Shown here: piece after piece, positions 31,104 through 36,731 of the stretch
How the letters are laid out: each line of letters starts with the position of its first letter
Numbering within the stretch: position 1 is the first letter of the stretch
Notes under the pieces: generated by a model
What the model saw: only the letters and a program-made list of their open reading frames with translations
Databases searched by the model: none
What the model was told of the DNA's origin: nothing
Assembly (NCBI RefSeq): GCF_029991245.1
Contig: NZ_JAIVFO010000028.1
Location: forward strand, 1 to 36,731
DNA from: Xanthobacter autotrophicus
Lineage (GTDB): Bacteria; Pseudomonadota; Alphaproteobacteria; Rhizobiales; Xanthobacteraceae
Reading direction: 5' to 3'
DNA length: 36,731 nucleotides
Position numbers and translations under genes: made by a program

Positions 31104-31427
31104 ATGACGGGTGACTTGGAGACTGCGGCCGTGGAGGCGGGCGAATGCCGCTTCTACACGACCTATACGGGCGTGAAATTGCCCTTCCGGCTGGTGGAAG
31201 CCATTCCGGAGGCGCAACTGACCCATCGCAACACCTTCATCCGCGCTTATTTCGCGGCGGACGGGCTGCTGACGGGCTTCGACAAGATGGTCTATGGCGA
31301 GGTCGAGCTGGCGCACCGCTATCAGTATCACGGCAATGGCGCGCTGCGCCGGGCCGAGGTGACCATGGACGAAGAGACGGTGGTGCTCGCCTTCGACGAG
31401 GCGGGCGCGCCGCTGGGGCCGGCCTGA
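31104..31427 (+). CDS. small protein of unknown function (possibly DUF6156)
   Basis: About 107 residues. CRFYTTYTGVKLPFRLVEAIPEAQLTHRNTFIRAYF leads to LTGFDKMVYGEVELAHRYQYHGNGALRRAEVTMD. The pattern C-R-[YF]-x-T-Y-x-GVKLP, then NTxxRAYF and YGEVELxHRYxYHxNGAL, is one I recall in nif regions (DUF6156). The link is from memory. An in-frame ATG at 31059 overlaps the Rieske stop; 31104 is preferred because GGAGACGGG stands before it. Confidence 0.8.
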   Translation: MTGDLETAAVEAGECRFYTTYTGVKLPFRLVEAIPEAQLTHRNTFIRAYFAADGLLTGFDKMVYGEVELAHRYQYHGNGALRRAEVTMDEETVVLAFDEAGAPLGPA

Positions 31428-31485
31428 GCGCGGCCATGGCGGGATCAGGATCGGCAATTTCCGGTACGACGGACGAGGGACGGGC

Positions 31486-31653
31486 ATGACGGTGGCGCAA
31501 CTCATCGAGGCGCTCGGCAAGCTGCCGCCGGACGCGGTGGTGCTGATGGAAAGCGGCGGCGGGCTCTCCCTCGTCTCGGCATTCGACTTCGTCGAGGCCC
31601 AGGGGGCGGGCGCGCCGGCCGAAGTGATTCTTCTACCCAACATGGACGAATAG
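31486..31653 (+). CDS. very small 55-residue protein
   Basis: A short reading frame, ATG at 31486 to TAG at 31651-31653, with GAGGGA before the start. It encodes a helical N-terminus (MTVAQLIEALGKLPPDAVVLME) and a strand-rich end (LSLVSAFDFVEAQ, PAEVILLPNMDE). The length, the ribosome-binding site and its place between genes of the same strand support it. The pattern resembles small proteins of the form LIxxLxxLPPDAxVxMxxxxGxxxVxx, which I cannot assign. Confidence 0.7.
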   Translation: MTVAQLIEALGKLPPDAVVLMESGGGLSLVSAFDFVEAQGAGAPAEVILLPNMDE

Positions 31654-31715
31654 GCGGCATCACCGCCCATATGATCGACGTGTTTTGTTGCGAACCCTTT
31701 GCGTGAGGTTGACCC

Positions 31716-32150
31716 ATGTCCGACACGGTCGAGGCGGTACCCATGTTCGAGCGCCTGGGTGGCGCTGTGGTCATCGACCGGCTGGTCGAGGCCTTCTACC
31801 GCCGCATGGACACGCTGGCGGAGGCCGAGGGTATCCGCGCCATGCATGCGGACGATCTCTCCCAGACCAAGCATGTGCTCAAGCGCTACCTGACCGAATG
31901 GACCGGCGGACCCAAGCTCTATTCGGTGGAGAAGGGCCATCCCCGCCTGCGCCAGCGCCACATGGGCTTTACCATCGGCAACAACGAGCGGGATGCGTGG
32001 CTCCTGTGCATGCGCGGGGCGCTGGACGAGACCGTGGCGGATGCGGCGGCGCGAGACGAGGTCTACGGCGCCATGGCGAAGCTTGCCGACTGGATGCGCA
32101 ACACCGCCGGCAATCCCCACGACACCGCGGGCCACGCGGCGCGGCCTTAA
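31716..32150 (+). CDS. group II truncated haemoglobin
   Basis: A 144-residue protein with the group II truncated globin pattern: MFERLGGAVVIDRLVEAFYRRMDTLAE, LKRYLTEWTGGPKLYSVEKGHPRLRQRHMGFTIGNNERDAWLLCM. The proximal His lies in the RQRHMGF segment; the WTGGPxLY and HPRLRxRH blocks are typical. It may bind O2 or NO and protect or sense for nitrogenase; that role is inference. The first 10 residues are extra. It closes the Rieske operon; two minus-strand genes converge on it. Confidence 0.93.
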   Translation: MSDTVEAVPMFERLGGAVVIDRLVEAFYRRMDTLAEAEGIRAMHADDLSQTKHVLKRYLTEWTGGPKLYSVEKGHPRLRQRHMGFTIGNNERDAWLLCMRGALDETVADAAARDEVYGAMAKLADWMRNTAGNPHDTAGHAARP

Positions 32151-32229
32151 GTTTCGGGTGCATTTCTGAGCTGAGGGTGCCGCGCCGAGCCGAGGCTCAG
32201 ACAAGGCAGCGCCGGCTGCCGGGTCCGCC

Positions 32230-32469
32230 CTAGAGCGGTACGCCGAAGAAATCTTCGTCCGAGCCGCCCCAGGCCTGGTGCAGGGCGAGGGCGCTGCGCC
32301 ACTTCGCCAACTCGTCTTCGGAGGCGCTGCGATGGGTGATCTTGCCCTCCGGCTTCTCTGCCAGCAGGTAGGACTTGGCGTTGCGCAGGAAGCGGTTGAG
32401 GTCCTTGGTATCGTTCGGGCGAACGACACAGCGGGGGGCTTCATCGATGAGAATCGTCGTCGGGACCAT
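32230..32469 (-). CDS. small protein of unknown function
   Basis: A 79-residue protein. TTILIDEAPRCVVRPNDTKDLNRFLRNAKSYLLAEKPEGKITHR is followed by SEDELAKWRSALALHQAWGGSDEDFFGVPL. It looks like two helical segments and a conserved-looking aromatic C-terminus. I know no family. The ATG at 32469 has GGAGA just upstream; longer frames to 32766 are unlikely. It is the second gene of a NifA-type operon. Confidence 0.75.
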   Translation of the reverse strand: MVPTTILIDEAPRCVVRPNDTKDLNRFLRNAKSYLLAEKPEGKITHRSASEDELAKWRSALALHQAWGGSDEDFFGVPL

Positions 32470-32597
32470 CGCCGAGTCTCCTTTTCGCGTCGGTTGCGTG
32501 TCGTCGTGTCGTGTGCTGCGCGACCCGCGGGGCGCGCCATGTCTGGCGGCCGCGATGTCTGGCGGCAAGGGGCGGGCGCGGGCGCCCGCCCGCCTGC

Positions 32598-32843
32598 TCA
32601 GAATCCGTCCTTCTTCGAGCCCCAGGGATGGGAGCCCGGCACGAAGGACGCCTTGATACCGGCCTTCGCGATGGCTTCGATGGTCTTGTAATAGGTGCCT
32701 TCGTGCACCAATGCTCCGGTCTTGGTGTTCACCGCGACGTATTTGGCGACCATGTCGGTCTCGCACACATATCCGCCGCCGGGATCGGAGACGCTGCGGG
32801 CGTTGCCGTCCCAGTCGATGAAAAACCCTTCACTCTCTGACAT
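32598..32843 (-). CDS. small protein of unknown function under a NifA promoter
   Basis: An 81-residue protein. FFIDWDGNARSVSDPGGGYVCETDMVAKYVAVNTKTGALVHEGTYYKTIEAIAKAGIKASF looks beta-rich, then helical. A single Cys. No family is recognised. It is the first gene of its unit, 47 bases after the predicted start of transcription of a strong sigma-54 promoter with two NifA sites. Expression with nitrogenase is therefore likely. Confidence 0.78.
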   Translation of the reverse strand: MSESEGFFIDWDGNARSVSDPGGGYVCETDMVAKYVAVNTKTGALVHEGTYYKTIEAIAKAGIKASFVPGSHPWGSKKDGF

Positions 32844-32900
32844 GCCTTGCTCCAGCAGATAAGGCGGAGCGCGCCATCAAGGCCCCGCTCCTCCGGCGCG

Positions 32901-32916
32901 AGCAAGGTTCTTGCCA
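32901..32916 (-). promoter_or_regulatory. sigma-54 promoter of the two small minus-strand genes
   Basis: On the minus strand TGGCAAGAACCTTGCT is a near-perfect -24/-12 promoter, about 58 bases before the first gene. Confidence 0.88.
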
Positions 32917-32938
32917 GATGCGGAAACATGGAAGTGCG

Positions 32939-32954
32939 TGTCGGAGAGGCGACA
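32939..32954 (-). promoter_or_regulatory. NifA upstream activator site 1 (near) of the two small minus-strand genes
   Basis: TGTCGGAGAGGCGACA is an exact TGT-N10-ACA. It is centred about 57 bases above the predicted start. Confidence 0.82.
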
Positions 32955-32955
32955 G

Positions 32956-32971
32956 TGTCGTGCATCCAACA
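32956..32971 (-). promoter_or_regulatory. NifA upstream activator site 2 (far) of the two small minus-strand genes
   Basis: TGTCGTGCATCCAACA is a second exact TGT-N10-ACA, one base away from the first. The two could bind adjacent NifA dimers. Confidence 0.8.
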
Positions 32972-33099
32972 GCAAGGCAGCGCGCAGGTGTGCTTCGCGA
33001 CATTTGGAATTTTTAGGCAGAATCTGTCACCAATATTGAAAATTCTGCAGGATCATCTAAAGTCTGCAAGTTCTTTTTTGTTTTCGCTGGAGAGATGTT

Positions 33100-33585
33100 A
33101 TGGCCGAATTGACCCGACGCATGGCGTCGCTGAGCGACGTGCAGGGCATCTGGGGGCTGCTGCGCCAAGTGTCGTCCGACATCCCCTTCAAGGTTGAGGA
33201 CGAACTGCAGCAGGAGAGCCTTCTGTCCGAGCTGATGGCCTGCTGCACCTCGGGCCTGTCGCCGGTGCTGGTGGACAATGAAAAGGGCATCGTCGGCGCC
33301 CTTCTCGCCCGCCGCGATGATTTCGAATGGGGCTTCCGCAACAGCGAGGCCATCCACGTGGCCTATGCGGCCGTGGCCCCGGCGGTGCGCGAGGACAAGG
33401 TGTTTCCGGCCCTTCTCGGCGAACTGCAGGACAAGAAGGTGCCGCTGCTCGCCAGCGTGAAGAACGGGGAGCAACTGGGCTTTGCTGCGGCCCTCGGCGA
33501 ACTCGGCTTCACCCATGAAGTGAAGGCCGAGAGCGGCTGGGGCGATCTCTACCAGTGGACTCCGCCGGCTTCGGTCCACAATTGA
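33100..33585 (+). CDS. GNAT-like protein (tentative)
   Basis: A 161-residue protein with a GNAT-like layout: RRMASLSDVQGIWGLLRQVSSDIPF at the N-terminus, PVLVDNEKGIVGALLARRDDF as the central hairpin, AIHVAYAAVAPAVREDKVFPALLGEL as a strand and helix, then PLLASVKNGEQLGFAAALGELGFTHE, which fits the C-terminal part. A clear acetyl-CoA Q/R-x2-GxG/A motif is not visible, so enzyme activity is uncertain. It starts after GGAGA. A possible sigma-70-type promoter (TTGAAA at 33036, 16 bases, TAAAGT at 33058) lies upstream. The two NifA sites at 32939-32971 are on its upstream side but no -24/-12 was found for it. Confidence 0.72.
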   Translation: MAELTRRMASLSDVQGIWGLLRQVSSDIPFKVEDELQQESLLSELMACCTSGLSPVLVDNEKGIVGALLARRDDFEWGFRNSEAIHVAYAAVAPAVREDKVFPALLGELQDKKVPLLASVKNGEQLGFAAALGELGFTHEVKAESGWGDLYQWTPPASVHN

Positions 33586-33687
33586 CGGGATCGGACCGTC
33601 CGTGAACGCGTAAATCGGTCGGCTCGCCATGGTGGTTTGACCATGTGCGGGCCGAACACCGTGGGGTCTATAGTAAAACTCAAGGTT

Positions 33688-33720
33688 CACCCATCAGATT
33701 GAGGGACAATCTGATGGGTG
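33688..33720. other. perfect 14-base-pair inverted repeat
   Basis: CACCCATCAGATTG at 33688-33701 pairs with 33707-33720, loop AGGGA. It directly abuts the dispersed repeat copy B. With no T-run on either strand it is an unusual element rather than a standard terminator; it may still end transcripts of the GNAT-like gene. Confidence 0.7.
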
Positions 33721-33775
33721 CGTGCTCCAGAGCGTTTTCGACCGAACTGGCTACCGGTTCGCGTGAAGAAAACGC
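33721..33775 (+). repeat. dispersed palindromic repeat, copy B
   Basis: It shares the ACCGGTTCGCGTGAA core and flanks with the reverse complement of 9391-9440. It has internal symmetry: GCGTTTTC/GAAAACGC at the sides, CGTGC/GCACG at the ends. Confidence 0.65.
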
Positions 33776-33839
33776 GGCACGTAAGTCTTTCGGCAAGTCT
33801 CTCAAGGGATTGCCGTGAGCTAAGCCGCACGAAATCGCT

Positions 33840-34169
33840 CTAGATGCTGTCTTCGCTTTCGGGCCGGGCCTGGATTTCCGCGAAGGCGGTGTCCACCACG
33901 GCGCGGCATGCGACCAGGCGCTGATACTCTGCGGCACTGATGGTGACGGTGTCCCCGGGCGCATCGCTCTCAGCGGGCGGGCGGCCGGCGAGGGCGGCCT
34001 CGAACAAAGTGCGCTCCAGCTGGAAGATGCGCTCGCTCGCCCGCTCCAGATACGGCAGCGGATTGGCCCGGACATTTTGTTCATGCAAGGCGTCGAGGCT
34101 GAGCAGCTCCCGGAAGCGCTTTTCCTTGCGCCGCTTGCCCGCGCCGAAATCGTGTTCGATCACGCTCAT
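33840..34169 (-). CDS. unknown 109-residue helical protein
   Basis: A charged, mostly helical protein: FGAGKRRKEKRFRELLSLDALHEQN (basic), LPYLERASERIFQLERTLFEAALAG (helix), then VTISAAEYQRLVACRAVVDTAFAEI, which is a short strand and helix. The central part could form a coiled coil. One Cys. No family recognised. On the minus strand it lies 330 bases beyond the dienelactone-hydrolase-like gene, with a strong hairpin between. Confidence 0.7.
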   Translation of the reverse strand: MSVIEHDFGAGKRRKEKRFRELLSLDALHEQNVRANPLPYLERASERIFQLERTLFEAALAGRPPAESDAPGDTVTISAAEYQRLVACRAVVDTAFAEIQARPESEDSI

Positions 34170-34499
34170 GGTGGCGTCCTTGATGGACTCCCGCGTTGGC
34201 GGTATCCGATGAAACGTCCTTGAGCTTGGACCAAGTCGGCAAATATTTCCATCCCGAATCGATAGAAAATCCGGGGCCCGGCAAGTCGTCGCGGCGCGGC
34301 AAGTCTTCGCATGCCGCAGCCTTCACCTGTCGCCGGCTGGAGCGGCGGCAAGGCCGGAGTATGGAGTGCGGGTGCGGCGCATCCCGCTGGTGGGAAGAAC
34401 CACCGGCGCGGGATGCGCAAAGCACGTGCGATTCAATGCGTGAGCCTGAGCATGTCCCACCAACCGCTGTGGGTGGAACATGGTCTCGCCAGCGCCGCC
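34170..34499. other. intergenic region with strong hairpins
   Basis: No gene is supported in these 330 bases. An 11-base-pair stem GCGCATCCCGC/GCGGGATGCGC (34377-34387 with 34408-34418), extended by GGTGG/CCACC, is the strongest structure. A second stem (34451-34461 with 34472-34482, one mismatch) lies near the stop of the minus-strand gene. Neither has a T-run. No promoter was recognised for the 109-residue protein. Confidence 0.6.
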
Positions 34500-35258
34500 T
34501 CAGTCGGCGGGCGGGCCCATGTCGTCGTCGGCCTTCTTCTTGGGCTTCTTTTCCGTCTTGGCCTGGGCATAGGCGCCGGCATTCTTCAGCAGCACGGGAC
34601 CCTGGCCCACCACATATTGGGAGATCCAGAACAGGGTGCGCTCCTGGGCCTTTTCCGCCGCTTCCGCATTATAGGCGGGCCCGGCCGCATAGCCGAAGCC
34701 GCGGGATGCGTCGGGATAGGAGAAGGCGGAGACATCCGGACGACGGGCGCGGAACTGAATCCGGTCTTCCTCGGAAAACAGCGGATCCTGTTCGGCAAAA
34801 TGAATGAGGGTCGGGATGCGGCGCTTCTCCATCACCCCCTCCAGCAGGCCGTCGGCGTGATAGCCGATGGCGCAGGCGAGGCCCTTGACCTTGTTGGCCG
34901 CGAGATAGGCGAGGTAGCCGCCCCAGGCATAGCCCACGAGGGCGACCTTGCCGGCGTCCTTCACCGTGTCCACGGTGGCCTGGATGGCCTCGATGGGCCA
35001 TTCCGTGCCCAGTTCGGTGGTGAGGGAGCGGCCCTCGGCGTCGGCCGAGGCGTCAAGCTCGATGTTGGACTTCACCTTGTCGAACAGGGATGGCGCGACC
35101 GCGACATAGCCAGCGGCAGCAAAGCTGTCCGCAATCTTGCGGATGTCGGCATTCACCCCGAACACGTCCTGGAGGACCACCACGGCACCCTTCGGCGTGC
35201 CTTCGGGGTCAGCCCGATAGGCGGAGAATTTCACTTCATTTGCTGTGACTTCGATCAT
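34500..35258 (-). CDS. dienelactone-hydrolase-like protein lacking catalytic Cys and His
   Basis: A 252-residue alpha/beta-hydrolase of dienelactone-hydrolase type: GAVVVLQDVFGVNADIRKIADSFAAAGYVAVAPSLFD is typical. The nucleophile elbow, G-x-C-x-G-G in active enzymes, reads GYAWGG, so Ala111 replaces Cys. Asp158 is kept in HFAEQDPLFSEED. The His normally in the Y-P-x-A-x-H-G-F motif is Arg186 (YPDASRGFGY). Two of three triad residues are thus changed, so hydrolysis is unlikely. The tail is Lys/Asp-rich. The start at 35258 has GAGG upstream. No function is known for such a protein in nitrogen fixation. Confidence 0.85.
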   Translation of the reverse strand: MIEVTANEVKFSAYRADPEGTPKGAVVVLQDVFGVNADIRKIADSFAAAGYVAVAPSLFDKVKSNIELDASADAEGRSLTTELGTEWPIEAIQATVDTVKDAGKVALVGYAWGGYLAYLAANKVKGLACAIGYHADGLLEGVMEKRRIPTLIHFAEQDPLFSEEDRIQFRARRPDVSAFSYPDASRGFGYAAGPAYNAEAAEKAQERTLFWISQYVVGQGPVLLKNAGAYAQAKTEKKPKKKADDDMGPPAD

Positions 35259-35460
35259 GGCATCCTCGGTTCTCGAGCGTCTTCTCGAACGGGGCAGTGG
35301 CGCTCGCTCTGCCATTCATCAACGGCTTGGCCATGCAGTTAGGATGCCAGAATCAGTGTCGGGTTGCTTGTCCATTCCGGAATATTACGGATGATCCGGG
35401 GCAAGTCCCCTTTCATGGCGTATTCGATCGCGAATGATTGGCAGTCGAAGCCGGCCCGAA

Positions 35461-35490
35461 GAAAAAGCCGGCGGACACGTCCGCCGGCTT
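35461..35490 (-). terminator. rho-independent terminator of the LRV gene
   Basis: On the minus strand an 11-base-pair stem (AAGCCGGCGGA with TCCGCCGGCTT, 35480-35490 with 35465-35475) is followed by TTTC. It is 32 bases beyond the LRV stop. Confidence 0.82.
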
Positions 35491-35522
35491 CGCATGCCTG
35501 TCCGCCCGTTGAACCTGCCGTC

Positions 35523-36290
35523 TCAGGACGGGGCGAGGCGCTTGCGCGCCACCTCGGCCACAGGCGGCACGCTGTCTTCGGTCAGCGGCGGAAGAAAGCG
35601 GGGCTCGATCCGCTCGGCAACCACGAAGCGGACCCGCATGTCGGGATCGCCGACGAGGGGCGCCAGGCGGTCCGGATCCAGATGCTCGGCCACCACGAGG
35701 CGCACGAGCGGATCGTCATCGGCAGTCATGCGGGCAAGCTGGGCCTGCGGCAACCGTCGCGCCACCACGCGGCGGACATCGGTCTCGGGATCGTGCATGA
35801 GATAGACCAGCGCGTCCGCTGGGGCGCGGCGGGCCGCGGCGATGCGCACCTGATAGTCGGCGTCAGCCAGCAGTGCGACGAGATCGCTGCCCTCCAGGCG
35901 CTCGGCGACGGCCATGCGCACCCGCGGCTCGGGGTCGAAGCGCATCTCCTTGACACGCGCCACCGGCAGGCGGGCGGCGGCGACAACGCGCACGTCCGGC
36001 TCGGGATCGTCCTTCAGCGGCGCGAGCAGGAACACGCTGGCATGCTTGGCGGCCAGCGCCCGCACTTCGAAATAGGGATGGTCGAGATAACGGGCGGCCA
36101 ACGCTGCGTTCTGGGAGAAGAAACGGTCGATGCGCTTGCGCCGGCGGTCCGCCACGCAGACCTTGCCCAGGTCGCAGCGGCCTTCGGCGTGGATGTCCTC
36201 GTGCGGACAGTCCTGGCACCGCAGCGGGCGCCCCTGCCAGTCGAGGGCTTCGATAGCGGTATCTGGCTCTTCGGCCATATGTGCGGACAT
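35523..36290 (-). CDS. second LRV protein with 4Fe-4S domain
   Basis: A 255-residue protein like that at 21981. The Cys motif is Cys25-x2-Cys28-x10-Cys39-x5-Cys45 (CQDCPHEDIHAEGRC). It is followed by RIDRFFSQNAALAARYLDHPYFEVRALAAKHASVF, closely parallel to the first copy, and by eight or so LRV repeats (for example LLADADYQVRIAAARRAP). The start at 36290 has GGAGG upstream. It is an own transcription unit: terminators lie on both sides and a sigma-54 promoter lies upstream. Confidence 0.88.
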   Translation of the reverse strand: MSAHMAEEPDTAIEALDWQGRPLRCQDCPHEDIHAEGRCDLGKVCVADRRRKRIDRFFSQNAALAARYLDHPYFEVRALAAKHASVFLLAPLKDDPEPDVRVVAAARLPVARVKEMRFDPEPRVRMAVAERLEGSDLVALLADADYQVRIAAARRAPADALVYLMHDPETDVRRVVARRLPQAQLARMTADDDPLVRLVVAEHLDPDRLAPLVGDPDMRVRFVVAERIEPRFLPPLTEDSVPPVAEVARKRLAPS

Positions 36291-36346
36291 AGGTCGTCCT
36301 CCCGCTCCTAATCTAGGAGGGAAGAGCGAACTGTTCCAGAGGGCGC

Positions 36347-36362
36347 AGCATGAGGCGTGCCT
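36347..36362 (-). promoter_or_regulatory. sigma-54 promoter of the second LRV gene
   Basis: On the minus strand AGGCACGCCTCATGCT has GGCACG at -24 and ATGCT at -12 with correct spacing. It is about 57 bases before the start codon. No exact NifA site was found above it in the window. Confidence 0.7.
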
Positions 36363-36383
36363 GGCCCCGAAAGCGTTTAAAAA

Positions 36384-36424
36384 TACCGCCTCCGGAGCGC
36401 ACCGTCATGGCCACTCCGGAGGCG
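36384..36424 (-). terminator. terminator after fixX
   Basis: An 11-base-pair stem CGCCTCCGGAG/CTCCGGAGGCG (36387-36397 with 36414-36424). On the minus strand it is followed by GTATTTTTAAA. The plus strand also has TTT after it, so it may act both ways. Confidence 0.78.
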
Positions 36425-36528
36425 TTTCAATATTGCAGGGCGAGAGACTGTCCGCTCGCGGCATCAAATCCGATGAAAAATGGAGGGAGCATCTTCCATG
36501 AACACAGGCGGAAAACGCTCCGGGGATG

Positions 36529-36731
36529 TCAGCCGAACTTGAAGAGCACGCCGTAGCCGCCGCGCGGATAGTTCCACTCGATGTCGCCGGAGGGCTCGCC
36601 GATGATGCGGCAGGTGCCGCATTCGACGCAGCCGTCGGCGGTGATTTCCACCTGGCCCTTGTCGTTCATCTCGTAGCACTTGGCCGGGCAGGTGGTGAGC
36701 AGGGCCTTGAGGGCCGGGGAGGGGGTGGTAT
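36529..36731 (-). CDS. fixX: ferredoxin-like protein FixX, C-terminal part (partial)
   Basis: An open frame enters from the right edge and stops at the TGA at 36529-36531 (66 codons, first complete codon at 36729). It reads [18 protein letters not shown], then [15 protein letters not shown] and [15 protein letters not shown]. This matches the C-terminal part of FixX: the CxECGTC cluster motif and the YPRGxxGVxFxxG end. FixX works with FixABC in electron transfer (electron bifurcation) to nitrogenase. Its N-terminus and fixABC would lie to the right, outside the window. Confidence 0.93.
   Translation of the reverse strand, partial: TTPSPALKALLTTCPAKCYEMNDKGQVEITADGCVECGTCRIIGEPSGDIEWNYPRGGYGVLFKFG

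Overview
The window is a dense, GC-rich alphaproteobacterial nitrogen-fixation (nif) island. Its gene content is that of a molybdenum-nitrogenase diazotroph of the Hyphomicrobiales. The order nifHDKENX-fdxB-nifQ, the short IscA-NifU-NifS set, the rhizobial-type dispersed palindromic repeats and a FixK-type box suggest Xanthobacteraceae (Azorhizobium/Xanthobacter-like). That taxonomic call is inference; no 16S rRNA or species marker is present. The window opens inside the end of nifH and closes inside fixX. nifA, nifV, nifW and fixABC are not seen.

Layout. (1) 1-9125, plus strand: end of nifH, nifD, nifK, nifE, nifN, nifX, a NifX-associated protein, a small helical protein, fdxB and nifQ; that is, nitrogenase, its cofactor scaffold, a ferredoxin and Mo donation. 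(2) 9673-11701, minus strand: a four-gene operon with a rhodanese-type sulfurtransferase, two unknown small proteins and a protein resembling a phage structural protein. (3) 12022-14126, plus: a flavin amine-oxidase-like protein with a long C-terminal extension, followed by a Rieske protein. (4) 14461-15048, minus: an unknown 195-residue protein. (5) 15525-18808, plus: iscN, nifU, nifS, nifT and a SIR2-like gene, closed by a clear terminator. (6) 19122-26065, plus: nifB, fdxN, an IscA-like gene, a TPR-like gene, an LRV Fe-S protein, two short nifZ genes, two small unknowns, a DegT-like protein, a ferredoxin-like protein and a further small protein. (7) 26433-29335: monothiol glutaredoxin and BolA (minus), divergent from a YqeB/XdhC-like gene, a second TPR-like gene and a MIP18-type Fe-S factor. 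(8) 29417-33585: glutathione transferase and a small protein (minus); a second Rieske gene, two small proteins and a truncated haemoglobin (plus); two small minus-strand proteins; and a GNAT-like gene. (9) 33840-36731, minus: an unknown protein, a dienelactone-hydrolase-like protein, a second LRV Fe-S protein and the end of fixX.

Regulation is readable by eye. Many transcription units carry -24/-12 sigma-54 promoters (GG and GC at the fixed spacing) and exact TGT-N10-ACA NifA sites. The nifB promoter region also has a perfect FixK/FNR-type box. Several genes of unknown role are therefore probably expressed together with nitrogenase.

The most striking pattern is a set of apparently degenerate enzymes inside this island: a DegT-family protein without its PLP lysine, a plant-type ferredoxin fold without any cysteine, a dienelactone-hydrolase fold without its Cys and His, and a SIR2-like protein whose catalytic Asn position is Trp. 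NifE carries two extra BFD-type [2Fe-2S] domains. One operon holds a likely domesticated phage structural homologue. Together these suggest an accessory layer of binding, scaffolding or sensing proteins around nitrogenase assembly. All family assignments come from reading motifs; no database search was run.
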